Source: Hyphococcus sp.
Lineage (GTDB): Bacteria; Pseudomonadota; Alphaproteobacteria; Caulobacterales; Parvularculaceae
Assembly (NCBI GenBank): GCA_021776455.1
Contig: JAJFFX010000057.1
Location: forward strand, 1-64,000
Reading direction: 5' to 3'
Length of the DNA stretch: 64,000 nt
Shown here one piece after another: positions 49,176 to 58,131 of this stretch. A program made the position numbers and the translations under genes. Below the pieces are notes generated by a model. That model was not told the origin of the DNA, made no database searches, and saw nothing but the letters and a program-made list of their open reading frames with translations. Position 1 is the stretch's first letter; each line of letters begins with the position of its first letter.

Positions 49176-50351
49176 ATGAGTGGAGTGGTTATAGTCTCGG
49201 CGGCAAGAACCGGGATTGGCTCTTTTTGTGGCGGGTTGAGCAGTTTGTCAGCAGTAGAACTCGGTGAAGCAGCACTTTCTGCGGCGATAGAGCGGGCAGG
49301 CATTACCGGCGAGGATGTTGGTGAAGTCATCATGGGCAACGTGCTTCAGGCCGGCCTCGGCCAGAATACAGCCAGGCAAGCGAGCATTGCCGCGGGCGTT
49401 CTCAATGAAGTTCCGGCGATCACGATCAATCAGGTTTGTGGTTCGGGGCTGCGCGCTGTGGCGATGGCGAGCCAGGCGATCCAGCTTGGAGACGCAAATA
49501 TTGTTGCTGCGGGTGGTCATGAAAATATGTCGCAGGCGCCCCATGCAGCGCTCTTGCGTAATGGCGTAAAAATGGGTTCTGCGAAATTTGCTGATACGAT
49601 GATTACGGATGGTCTGTGGGACGCCTTCAACAATTATCATATGGGACAGACCGCAGAGAATTTGGCGCAGAAATATGAAATTAGCCGTGAAGAGCAGGAT
49701 GCGTTTGCAGTCGCCAGTCAGAACAAAGCGGAAGCTGCAAAAAAGGCCAACAAGTTTCATGATGAAATTGCGCCAGTTCTGGTCAAGACGCGCAAAGGAA
49801 CCGTTATTTTCAGCGAGGACGAGTATCCCCGCGAAGGCGTGACGCTCGATTCGATTTCCGGACTTAAGCCTGCGTTTAATCGTGATGGCGGAACGGTCAC
49901 GGCGGCAAATTCATCCGGCCTCAATGACGGCGCTGCGGCGCTCGTGATTATGTCGGAAAAAGAGGCGGACAGCCGTAATTTGCCGACGCTTGCGCGCATT
50001 GTTTCCTGGGGGCATTGCGGCGTTGACCCGTCGATCATGGGCGTCGGCCCGGCCCCGGCCACGTGTATTGCGCTCAAAAAGGCGGGTTGGAAGCTGGATG
50101 ATGTAGATCTGATCGAGGCGAATGAAGCCTTTGCAGCGCAGGCGCTAGCGGTCGGCAAAGAGCTGGATTGGGATCCGGACAAGGTCAACGTCAATGGCGG
50201 CGCAATCGCGCTTGGCCATCCGATCGGCGCATCCGGTGCGCGCATCCTAACAACCTTGATTTTTGAATTGCAGCGGTCTGAAAAATCGAAAGGCCTTGCG
50301 ACTTTGTGTATCGGCGGCGGTATGGGCATCGCCATGTGCGTGGAACGCTAG
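49176..50351 (+). CDS. phaA: Acetyl-CoA C-acetyltransferase
   Basis: [81 protein letters not shown] ggagga. Confidence 0.96.
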   Translation: MSGVVIVSAARTGIGSFCGGLSSLSAVELGEAALSAAIERAGITGEDVGEVIMGNVLQAGLGQNTARQASIAAGVLNEVPAITINQVCGSGLRAVAMASQAIQLGDANIVAAGGHENMSQAPHAALLRNGVKMGSAKFADTMITDGLWDAFNNYHMGQTAENLAQKYEISREEQDAFAVASQNKAEAAKKANKFHDEIAPVLVKTRKGTVIFSEDEYPREGVTLDSISGLKPAFNRDGGTVTAANSSGLNDGAAALVIMSEKEADSRNLPTLARIVSWGHCGVDPSIMGVGPAPATCIALKKAGWKLDDVDLIEANEAFAAQALAVGKELDWDPDKVNVNGGAIALGHPIGASGARILTTLIFELQRSEKSKGLATLCIGGGMGIAMCVER

Positions 50352-50419
50352 ATACGTTTGTTGTGGGTAAGGAGTTCAGTCAGCCGGTAATGCCGGCAAA
50401 GCAGGTGGGAGAATGACGT

Positions 50420-51145
50420 ATGAGCAGGAACGCAATTGTCACTGGAGGAACCCGCGGGATCGGCGCCGCCATTGCACACTGTTTAAAAGCCAAAGGCTGC
50501 AACGTTGCGGCGACTTATGCAGGTAATGACGAGGCGGCTGCAAAGTTCACCGAAGAGACCGGCATGAAAGTTTATAAGTGGGATGTCGGCGACTATGAGG
50601 CCTGCAAGAGTGGCGTCGGTGAAATTGAAACGGCGCAAGGTCCGACCGACATTCTCGTCAACAACGCTGGCATTACCCGCGACAGTTTCTTCCACAAGAT
50701 GACGCCGCAGCAATGGTCAGAGGTTCTGCGCGCCGACCTCGATTCGGTCTTCAATATGTCGCATCAAGTATTCCCTGGCATGCGCGCGCGCGGCTTCGGG
50801 CGCATCGTCAATATAAGCTCGATCAACGGTCAGAAAGGGCAGATGGGCCAGACCAATTACTCCGCCGCTAAGGCCGGCATGATTGGATTGACCAGAGCGC
50901 TGGCGCAGGAGGGCGCGCGCAAAGGCGTTACCGTCAATGCCGTTGCACCCGGCTATATCGCGACCGATATGGTCTCGGCCCTGGACGACAAGGTACTGCA
51001 GTCAATTACCGCGCAAATCCCGGTTGGGCGGCTTGGCGAAGCGGAGGAAATTGGTGATTGTGTTGCGTTTTTGGCGGATGATAAAGCCGGGTTCATTACC
51101 GGCGCGGTCCTCACCGCCAATGGCGGCCAGTATATCGCGGCTTGA
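50420..51145 (+). CDS. phaB: Acetoacetyl-CoA reductase
   Basis: NAIVTGGTRGIGAAIAHCLK, NNAGITRDSFFHKM, YSAAKAGMIGLTRALAQEGARKGVTVNAVAPGYI. Confidence 0.95.
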   Translation: MSRNAIVTGGTRGIGAAIAHCLKAKGCNVAATYAGNDEAAAKFTEETGMKVYKWDVGDYEACKSGVGEIETAQGPTDILVNNAGITRDSFFHKMTPQQWSEVLRADLDSVFNMSHQVFPGMRARGFGRIVNISSINGQKGQMGQTNYSAAKAGMIGLTRALAQEGARKGVTVNAVAPGYIATDMVSALDDKVLQSITAQIPVGRLGEAEEIGDCVAFLADDKAGFITGAVLTANGGQYIAA

Positions 51146-51292
51146 GGCGACGCCTCAAAAGCAGGGTCAATAAACCAGTAGAGCGCCCGAAATTTCTCAG
51201 GGTCAGGCCCTTATTTCACCAAATTACAATGCTAGATTGCTTTCCAGTCGGACATCCGGCCTTCGCAATTGGGCCTTGGGAAGTATGAAACA

Positions 51293-52165
51293 ATGAGACG
51301 AGCGGGAGTCCATTCAGCGGTCCTGGCAGTAGGCGCCACAGTCTGCAATGCAGCGGCCGTGCAGCCGGATGTCGCCAATGCACCTCTGGATGTGGCGCCG
51401 TCTGTCCTGGCGCAATCCTCTGATCCGTTCTCAGCGCTTGTCGGAAAAAAACGCCAGCGCCCGTCGGCGCACACCAAAAACATCACCATTGAACGCTATG
51501 TTTTAGCATCCGATGACCGCGCGCTTTTATTTGAGGACCGTTCAAATGAGGCGCGGGTCAAATTTCTTTGCGGGCCAGACGATCCACGGTTCGATTGCAC
51601 AATCGATCCTGAAGATCCGGCTGCGGAGATATATCAGATCAAACCGACGCGCGGTCCGCGCGGCGACCTGATTTACAAAAATGCTGAGGGCGACACGATG
51701 ATGCGTATAGCCTCTTATGGCGGTGCGACGGTATTTTGGCCGGGTGAGGGGCGTGGGCTCGCGGCGTCCAAATCTTTTGGCGATGACGCCTCTTTGCGGC
51801 TCGGTTTTGTAGAATATGCAACCGCGGTGCGGCGTGCGCAGGCGGCGACCGCCTATGTCAGCGCTGCTATCGGCGCGCCAATCATTTTCGACACAGGCGC
51901 TGCGCCGGTGGGTGAACACGAAAATGCGGCTGTGCTTGGCGACGCTATCATCCGCGCCGCCAACGGAATCAAGGATGTCGCCGATGATCCGACCGGCGCT
52001 CGCATCATCGCCAACAGGATTAGGCGGGTGTCTTTTGCACTCTCAAACGCACCCGGTATCGGGCTCGAATCCGGCGTTTTGAAAATTAGTTATGTTCCAG
52101 GTCAGGACATTGACGGCCGGCCGTCTTCCGCCGCCGTGGCGCATTATTTGGAAGAGACGCTCTAA
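51293..52165 (+). CDS. Hypothetical exported protein, possibly DUF4908
   Basis: Signal-like N-terminus; RGDLIYKNAEGDTMMRIASYGGATVFWPGEGRG; family assignment tentative. Confidence 0.7.
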   Translation: MRRAGVHSAVLAVGATVCNAAAVQPDVANAPLDVAPSVLAQSSDPFSALVGKKRQRPSAHTKNITIERYVLASDDRALLFEDRSNEARVKFLCGPDDPRFDCTIDPEDPAAEIYQIKPTRGPRGDLIYKNAEGDTMMRIASYGGATVFWPGEGRGLAASKSFGDDASLRLGFVEYATAVRRAQAATAYVSAAIGAPIIFDTGAAPVGEHENAAVLGDAIIRAANGIKDVADDPTGARIIANRIRRVSFALSNAPGIGLESGVLKISYVPGQDIDGRPSSAAVAHYLEETL

Positions 52166-52247
52166 ATGTCACGAAAAATTGGGGTGTTTGGGCGATATCA
52201 TCCCCCGATGTCGCAAAAGGGCCGCAAAGGGAGGGCATGTTTTGACC

Positions 52248-52694
52248 ATGGCGCTTAGTATTTCCATGTCAAAACTTTGGGCTGTTCGCGCGGCGATGGC
52301 CAGCGTGTGTGGAGTGCTTGTGTTCGGCGTTGCATCGGCGCAGTCGCTAAAAGAGTTGCGCGTGCGCGACGCAGAGGAAGCGGCGCTTGACCGCGAGGTT
52401 GCTTACACGCAGTCAGTATGCGGCAGTTCAATCGACGCCTCGATCGATTGGCGCTCGGCAGCCGATTGGCCTGAAAGCGTCAGTCTCACATTATCTTGCG
52501 ATGGCGCACTCGGTGCAGTAGAGGCGTATTGCCGAACCGGCGAGGGAAAATCTCGCGCACAGCGGATTACGCGTTTTGTTTGCGCCGGCGATGGCTCCGG
52601 GGCTTCCTTGCGCGGCGGGACATTGCGTTATGGCGCAACCCCGGGGGATAATGGATTTGTAGATACAAAAATGCTGATTGATAGCGCGCTTTAA
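52248..52694 (+). CDS. Hypothetical exported cysteine-containing protein
   Basis: Signal peptide MSKLWAVRAAMASVCGVLVFGVASAQ; Cys residues in the mature region. Confidence 0.65.
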   Translation: MALSISMSKLWAVRAAMASVCGVLVFGVASAQSLKELRVRDAEEAALDREVAYTQSVCGSSIDASIDWRSAADWPESVSLTLSCDGALGAVEAYCRTGEGKSRAQRITRFVCAGDGSGASLRGGTLRYGATPGDNGFVDTKMLIDSAL

Positions 52695-53347
52695 CCGCCT
52701 ATAGGAGCGGCCATTTTTTCCAATATGCCGACCCTGACGCCGTCAAACACATATTGCGTCGATAGCGCCATCAGCAGCATGCCCAGCAGGCGCGAAATCA
52801 CATTCATCCCGGTGCGGCCTAACGCATCGGAAATTTTGCCTGCAAAAGCCATGATAAGAACGCCGGATAGCAGCACCACATAGGTCGCCGCGAGTGCTGC
52901 GCCGCGCTCTACCAGGCTTGCCTCCGGTTCGCCCATCAGCAGCATAATAGTAGCGATCGCGCCGGGACCGGCCATGAGCGGAATGGCGAGTGGGAAAAAT
53001 GCGATATTCTCGCGTGCGGAGGCTTTCGGTCCGGGTGTTTTCGCTTCCATCTCGCCATCCGGCTCAAAGAACATCCGAAAGCCCATCAAGAACAGCAGGA
53101 TACCGCCGGCAGTGCGGAAGGCCGCCATCGAGATGCCGAGATGGTGCAACATGAAATTGCCGGCAAGGCCAAAGAAGGTCAAAAGGCAAGCGGCAATGAA
53201 TGCCGCCTCCATAGCAACCCGCCGGCGCTGGTTGGTTTTTTCGCTGCGCGTTAACGATGCATAGATCGGCGTCACCATGATCGGGTCGATCACGATAAAG
53301 AGCGTCACGAAAGCAGCGATAAACGCGGAAGAAAATTCTAGAACCAT
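52691..53347 (-). CDS. MarC family integral membrane protein
   Basis: FIAAFVTLFIVIDPIMVTPIYASLTRS ... FFPLAIPLMAGPGAIATIMLLMG. Confidence 0.93.
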   Translation of the reverse strand: MVLEFSSAFIAAFVTLFIVIDPIMVTPIYASLTRSEKTNQRRRVAMEAAFIAACLLTFFGLAGNFMLHHLGISMAAFRTAGGILLFLMGFRMFFEPDGEMEAKTPGPKASARENIAFFPLAIPLMAGPGAIATIMLLMGEPEASLVERGAALAATYVVLLSGVLIMAFAGKISDALGRTGMNVISRLLGMLLMALSTQYVFDGVRVGILEKMAAPIGG

Positions 53348-53498
53348 GGCGAGTGATTTCCTTTCCGCTAAACGATGTTATGCGCGCTTTACTGGGCGGC
53401 GACCGGCCGCATGGTATTGGCAAAAACCTTGCAACAACTATCCAGCATGCTTTAGGTGTTGGGCTAAACGCCGTCTACCGCTCATTTAGGATTTTTTG

Positions 53499-54689
53499 AT
53501 GAAAATTGTCGTTATCGCGCCAAACGTTTCGGAAAATCTTTCAGGCGAAGCGATTAAGGCATTTCAATATATCACGCATTTGCTCGCCAATAACGACGAC
53601 GTCACGTTGTTGACGCATGCCCGCTCAAGAGGCCATCTTGATCAATTTCCGGACATGTTAGCGGTTCGATTTGTTGAAGATGGTTTCTGGCAAAAATTTT
53701 TCTGGCGCTCGAAGGTTCTGCGTTCATTGGTTGATGTGCCGTTCTTTTTGGCGGTGCAAAAAATCATTCAAGGAATTTATGAAGAGGCGCCGGAAACAGT
53801 TTTTCATTTCTTGGGCCCGGTATCGCCCATCATTCCACGGTTTCCCGTGCGGGAGTCGAAAAGTGTGTTGGGTCCAATTACAGGCAATATCTATTACCCG
53901 CCCGCATTGAGATCACGCGAACCCTTTCAATTAAGGGTGCGGCGGGTTCTCCATTCTGTTGCACAACACGCGGTTGGAATGGTTCTTAACGACAAGGCCG
54001 GATTTGACAGAATTCTTATCTCCGGCGGCGCGCGCACGCGTCAGTCTCTAAAATGGGCCGGCGCAAGCGATACGCAAATGCGCGATGTTTTTGATTCTGG
54101 CGTTTCGGATAAAATCATGGGCCTTTCAAAAATTTCTCATACTGGAGTTAACTACCGCTTTGCAGCATCCGGTCGCTTGGTGCCGCATAAAGGTGTTGAT
54201 CTTGCGATCCGCGCCGTTGCCAAAACCAAGACACCGGTAACGCTCGATATATTTGGGTCCGGTCCGGAAGAGGCAATGTTGCATGCACTCATTGATGAAT
54301 TGGATATTGGCGAGCGTGTAAGGTTACGGGGTTGGCTGCCAAGCCATGACGATCTTATCCGCGAATTGACGAACTACCGTGGATATGTATTTCCGAGTAT
54401 GGCGGAAGCCAATGGGATTGTGATCCAAGAGGGGCTTTCAATGGGGTTGCCGGTAATTTGCCTTAACTGGGGCGGGCCAACGCTGCTGACGAGCGATGCT
54501 ACGGCTGTTCGTATTGATCCGGGCTCTGATGACGATATTGTCACGGCGCTTGCAGATCGAATGGATAGATTGGCTGAAGATCCAGAATTTGCAACACAGC
54601 TATCGGATAATGGTTTTGAAAGCGCCCGAAAAAGTTTCAGCTGGGGCGCCGTTTCAGAGCAGTGGCGTCATGCTTTTACGGATTTGTGA
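53499..54689 (+). CDS. Glycosyltransferase family 4
   Basis: 397 aa ORF; ASGRLVPHKGVDLAIRAVAKTKTPVTLDIFGSGPEEAML ... VFPSMAEANGIVIQEGLSMGLPVICLNWGGPTLLT. Confidence 0.93.
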   Translation: MKIVVIAPNVSENLSGEAIKAFQYITHLLANNDDVTLLTHARSRGHLDQFPDMLAVRFVEDGFWQKFFWRSKVLRSLVDVPFFLAVQKIIQGIYEEAPETVFHFLGPVSPIIPRFPVRESKSVLGPITGNIYYPPALRSREPFQLRVRRVLHSVAQHAVGMVLNDKAGFDRILISGGARTRQSLKWAGASDTQMRDVFDSGVSDKIMGLSKISHTGVNYRFAASGRLVPHKGVDLAIRAVAKTKTPVTLDIFGSGPEEAMLHALIDELDIGERVRLRGWLPSHDDLIRELTNYRGYVFPSMAEANGIVIQEGLSMGLPVICLNWGGPTLLTSDATAVRIDPGSDDDIVTALADRMDRLAEDPEFATQLSDNGFESARKSFSWGAVSEQWRHAFTDL

Positions 54690-54787
54690 GGCCCCGTCTT
54701 TCTGATGGTCGCGCGATTTCAGTTGCCGTGCCGCCGCGCTCGCCGTAAGAGCACGGGCTTGCAAGCAAGCGACTGAAAGCTGCCCCC

Positions 54788-56377
54788 ATGAGCGCCCAAC
54801 CGATCAAAACTTTTACGCAGGCCGACGCAGAGGCCGCCAAATCCTGGCCGTTTCAGGAGGCGCGCCGTCTCGCCAAACGCATGGAGCGGGTGAAGAAGAC
54901 GGGCCCGGTCATTTTTGAGACCGGTTACGGTCCATCCGGCCTGCCGCATATCGGCACCTTTCAGGAGGTCGCCCGCACAACCATGGTGCGTCGGGCGTTT
55001 GAATTGCTGACGGGCTGCGAGACTAAGCTCATCTCGTTTTCAGATGACATGGATGGGCTGCGCAAGGTTCCTGACAATATGCCCAACAAGGAGATGCTGG
55101 AGCAGCACCTCCAGATGCCGCTGACCAAAGTACCGGACCCGTTTGGCGGCGAGCATGAGAGTTTTGCGCATCACAATAATGCGCGGCTGCGCGCGTTTCT
55201 CGATCAGTTCGGGTTTGACTATGAGTTTCGTTCGTCAACGCAAGACTACAAGGCCGGTCTGTTTGACGCGGCGTTGATACGGATGTTGGAAAAATATGAT
55301 GATGTGATGAACGTCATCTTACCGACGATTGGCGATGATCGGAAAAAAACCTATTCGCCCATCCTGCCGATATCGCCTTCCACGGGCCGCGTCCTTTATG
55401 TGCCGATGCTGGAGCGCGATGCGGCTGCGGGCACGGTGGTTTTTGAAGACGAAAACGGCGAGCGTGTGAAGGTCTCCGTCATTGGCGGCGCGGTGAAGCT
55501 GCAATGGAAAGCCGACTGGGCAGGGCGATGGTTTGCGCTTGGCGTTGACTATGAGATGGCCGGTGAGGACCTCACCGAATCGACGAAACTGTCGTCGCGC
55601 ATCCTGCGCATCCTCGGCGGCGAGCCGCCGGAAGGCTTCAATTATCAGCTGTTTCTTGATGAGGTCGGCAAGAAAATATCGAAGTCCAAGGGCAATGGCA
55701 TTTCTATCGACGAATGGCTGACCTATGCGTCGCCGGAGAGCCTGTCGCTCTATGTTTATCAGGCCCCGAAGAAAGCCAAGCGGCTTTATTTCGACGTCAT
55801 TCCCAAAGCAGCGGATGAATATTGGACGTTTGTCAGCAAATACCGCGACCAGGACGGCGCCAAGGCGCTCGACAATCCGGCCTGGCATATTCATGGCGAT
55901 ACGCCGCCCGTAGACACGCCGCCGGTGAGCTTTGCGTTATTGTTGAATCTGGTGAGCGCATCGGGTTCCGCCGACAGTCAAGTTTTGCACGGGTTTGTGA
56001 AAAAATACCGACCGACCGCTAGCGACGCGGAGCTTAAAGCGACCGATGAGCTAATTAAATTTGCCGGCCGGTATTTTGACGATTTCATCAAGCCGCACAA
56101 AAAATTTCGCCCGCCAACGCTGCAAGAGTGCGCGGGTCTTGAAATGCTCAGCGCCCGTCTTAAAGAACTTGGCGACGCCGCCGATGAAGACGTTTATCAA
56201 ACTGCGGTCTTCGATGCCGGCAAGGCGCAGGACTACGAAAACATTCGCGACTGGTTCAAGGGTCTTTATGAAGTTGTCTTTGGCCAGTCCGAAGGCCCGC
56301 GCATGGGCGCCTTCACCAAGGTGTTCGGCGCTTATGCGTTGGCGAGGCTAATCGATGAGAGTTTGGCGCGAGGGTAG
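54788..56377 (+). CDS. lysS: Class I lysyl-tRNA synthetase
   Basis: GYGPSGLPHIGTFQEVARTTMVRRAFELLTG (HIGH-like) and EVGKKISKSKGNGISIDEWLTYASPESL (KMSKS-like). Confidence 0.94.
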   Translation: MSAQPIKTFTQADAEAAKSWPFQEARRLAKRMERVKKTGPVIFETGYGPSGLPHIGTFQEVARTTMVRRAFELLTGCETKLISFSDDMDGLRKVPDNMPNKEMLEQHLQMPLTKVPDPFGGEHESFAHHNNARLRAFLDQFGFDYEFRSSTQDYKAGLFDAALIRMLEKYDDVMNVILPTIGDDRKKTYSPILPISPSTGRVLYVPMLERDAAAGTVVFEDENGERVKVSVIGGAVKLQWKADWAGRWFALGVDYEMAGEDLTESTKLSSRILRILGGEPPEGFNYQLFLDEVGKKISKSKGNGISIDEWLTYASPESLSLYVYQAPKKAKRLYFDVIPKAADEYWTFVSKYRDQDGAKALDNPAWHIHGDTPPVDTPPVSFALLLNLVSASGSADSQVLHGFVKKYRPTASDAELKATDELIKFAGRYFDDFIKPHKKFRPPTLQECAGLEMLSARLKELGDAADEDVYQTAVFDAGKAQDYENIRDWFKGLYEVVFGQSEGPRMGAFTKVFGAYALARLIDESLARG

Positions 56378-56390
56378 CGCCGCGGCCGGC

Positions 56391-56948
56391 TTAATCGAGG
56401 CCGATTTGTTTGGCCCAGTCGGAATAGAGCCGGCTGCGCCGTTCCGCCATTTCGTCCTGACTTGGCGGGTTTTCCGCATAACTAAACGTCACGCCGGTTC
56501 CTTCGATGATGCGGTTCATATAGTTGAACAGCGCGGCGACCTGAATGGCGTCGAATAGCGCGCGCTCGGACCAGCCGGCATCATAGACGGATTTTGCGTC
56601 AGCCGGGGTCAGTTTTGACGGCAGATCTTTGAGCTTGGCGACATATTTTAGGAGCGGCTTCAGCTTGTCGTCGACGCCCGAGCTGTCGATGTCTTTGACC
56701 ATGGAATCGATGACGGCCTCGTCAATGCCGAAGGCTTGCGCATAAATTTTGTGCGACCCGAAGCAAAAACTACAAGCGTTGAGGCCAGACACAAAAGCGG
56801 CGATCAATTCCCGTTCAGCGATGCTCAGTGGGCTGTCGCCCCGCAACAGGAGGTCATGATAGGCAAGCACCGGCCTTACGCATTCGGGAAATTTCTTATA
56901 AACATCGGCGAGATGCGGGTTGTCCGGCAGGCTTGGGAAAAGGGACAT
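56391..56948 (-). CDS. Carboxymuconolactone decarboxylase/AhpD-like peroxidase-related protein
   Basis: REL-IAAFVSGLNACSFCFGSHKIYAQAFGI CxxC-x2-H motif. Confidence 0.92.
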   Translation of the reverse strand: MSLFPSLPDNPHLADVYKKFPECVRPVLAYHDLLLRGDSPLSIAERELIAAFVSGLNACSFCFGSHKIYAQAFGIDEAVIDSMVKDIDSSGVDDKLKPLLKYVAKLKDLPSKLTPADAKSVYDAGWSERALFDAIQVAALFNYMNRIIEGTGVTFSYAENPPSQDEMAERRSRLYSDWAKQIGLD

Positions 56949-56993
56949 TGCTGGTACCGTTCTAAGCTGAAACTGAGATTATATAGCTGTTGG

Positions 56994-57404
56994 CTAAAGC
57001 CGTTCCCCGGCCAGGTAGCGGACGACATCGATATAGTCGATGACCAGCGATGTTAAATCGGTGACAAAAACGGCGGCCAGCCATTTCCCGGGCAGCGTCG
57101 GCAGGTCCCACTGCTTGCGGCGTGACCACAGGTAAATCATCAGCGGCGTCCAGAACGCCACATGCGCCAGCCCCAAAATTCGCTGATAACCGAACTGGCC
57201 ATAAAGCCAGCTCATGAACAGTGCAGCGGCGATAATCGCCGCCAGCACCCATTTTGCCTCCGGTCTTCGGATAAAAATAACCGCCCCGGCGAAGTTCACC
57301 AGCATCATCCAGCCGATCCAGGCCTGCAGCCATAGTGGTTGCGCCATGATCGCGGCGCCAAGCGATAGCGAGTCTGCGATGGCCGCTCTGATGAAATCCA
57401 GCAT
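56994..57404 (-). CDS. Hypothetical four-TM membrane protein
   Basis: 136 aa; hydrophobic segments with FAGAVIFIRRPEAKWVLAAIIAAALFMSWLYGQFGYQRILGLAHVAFWTPLMIYLW. Confidence 0.75.
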   Translation of the reverse strand: MLDFIRAAIADSLSLGAAIMAQPLWLQAWIGWMMLVNFAGAVIFIRRPEAKWVLAAIIAAALFMSWLYGQFGYQRILGLAHVAFWTPLMIYLWSRRKQWDLPTLPGKWLAAVFVTDLTSLVIDYIDVVRYLAGERL

Positions 57405-58131
57405 CTTCGCCCTCCCTGATTTGAGTATTATCGATCAATAAACAAAGTTTGATTCTTTGTGAACGTCATTAGCAGTCATGGCGCCAGAGCGCTAATGCGT
57501 CGCTTTTGACATATGGAACCACCAAAACCTCGACTACGACAGCGAAATTGTTTAACCGGGCGACGACATAAATCTTTTTCGGAATATTATTGTTACGAAT
57601 TTGCACCGTTCATCAGCCGTTTAAATCAATTGCGGCGGTTATTGGGCAGGGCTCGGGTCAACTTGACTGTTCGCAAAAGCAGCTTCTTGTTGTATTATTT
57701 TTTCGGTCGATTTCGTAACACACGAAACGAAATATTAGGGCCCTTTGCATTAACCTTGTTTTGCGCGCTGCGTATGGGCGCCGGGGACAAGTACATTAGC
57801 GTAGGGCGTATCTCGGGTAAGAGGGCGGAGAGCACAAGGACGAAGCATTTTAACCGAATTGGCGAACGGCGAAATGGCGTATCGATGTCACAATGAAGCG
57901 ATCAATGAGCGGGAAAGATTTTCCCAGCTTACTCGGTCTTGCTTCGCCGAGCGCAACCCCTACATCCTGATCAAGGATAGGTTTGAAAAGGGTGGAACGG
58001 TAGCAATGTTTTGGCGCGCCTTAACCGGCGAAGGCAAGTTTGGCAAAAGCGAAGCGGAGCGCTGGGTCACTGAGACCGGCGCTTTTTTTGTTCCCATTAG
58101 CGGCGGAATGCAGGGATCCGGTGCGTAAACA

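Noticed and set aside
55319-55894. 191-aa minus-strand ORF
   Set aside because: Antisense to the class I LysRS gene.
57513-57896. 127-aa plus-strand ORF upstream of prkA
   Set aside because: Composition is unlike the neighbouring proteins and no motif or good SD is visible; treated as leader/intergenic.
57859-58128. 89-aa ORF ending just before prkA
   Set aside because: No family recognised and start context weak; kept only as part of the leader-region finding.
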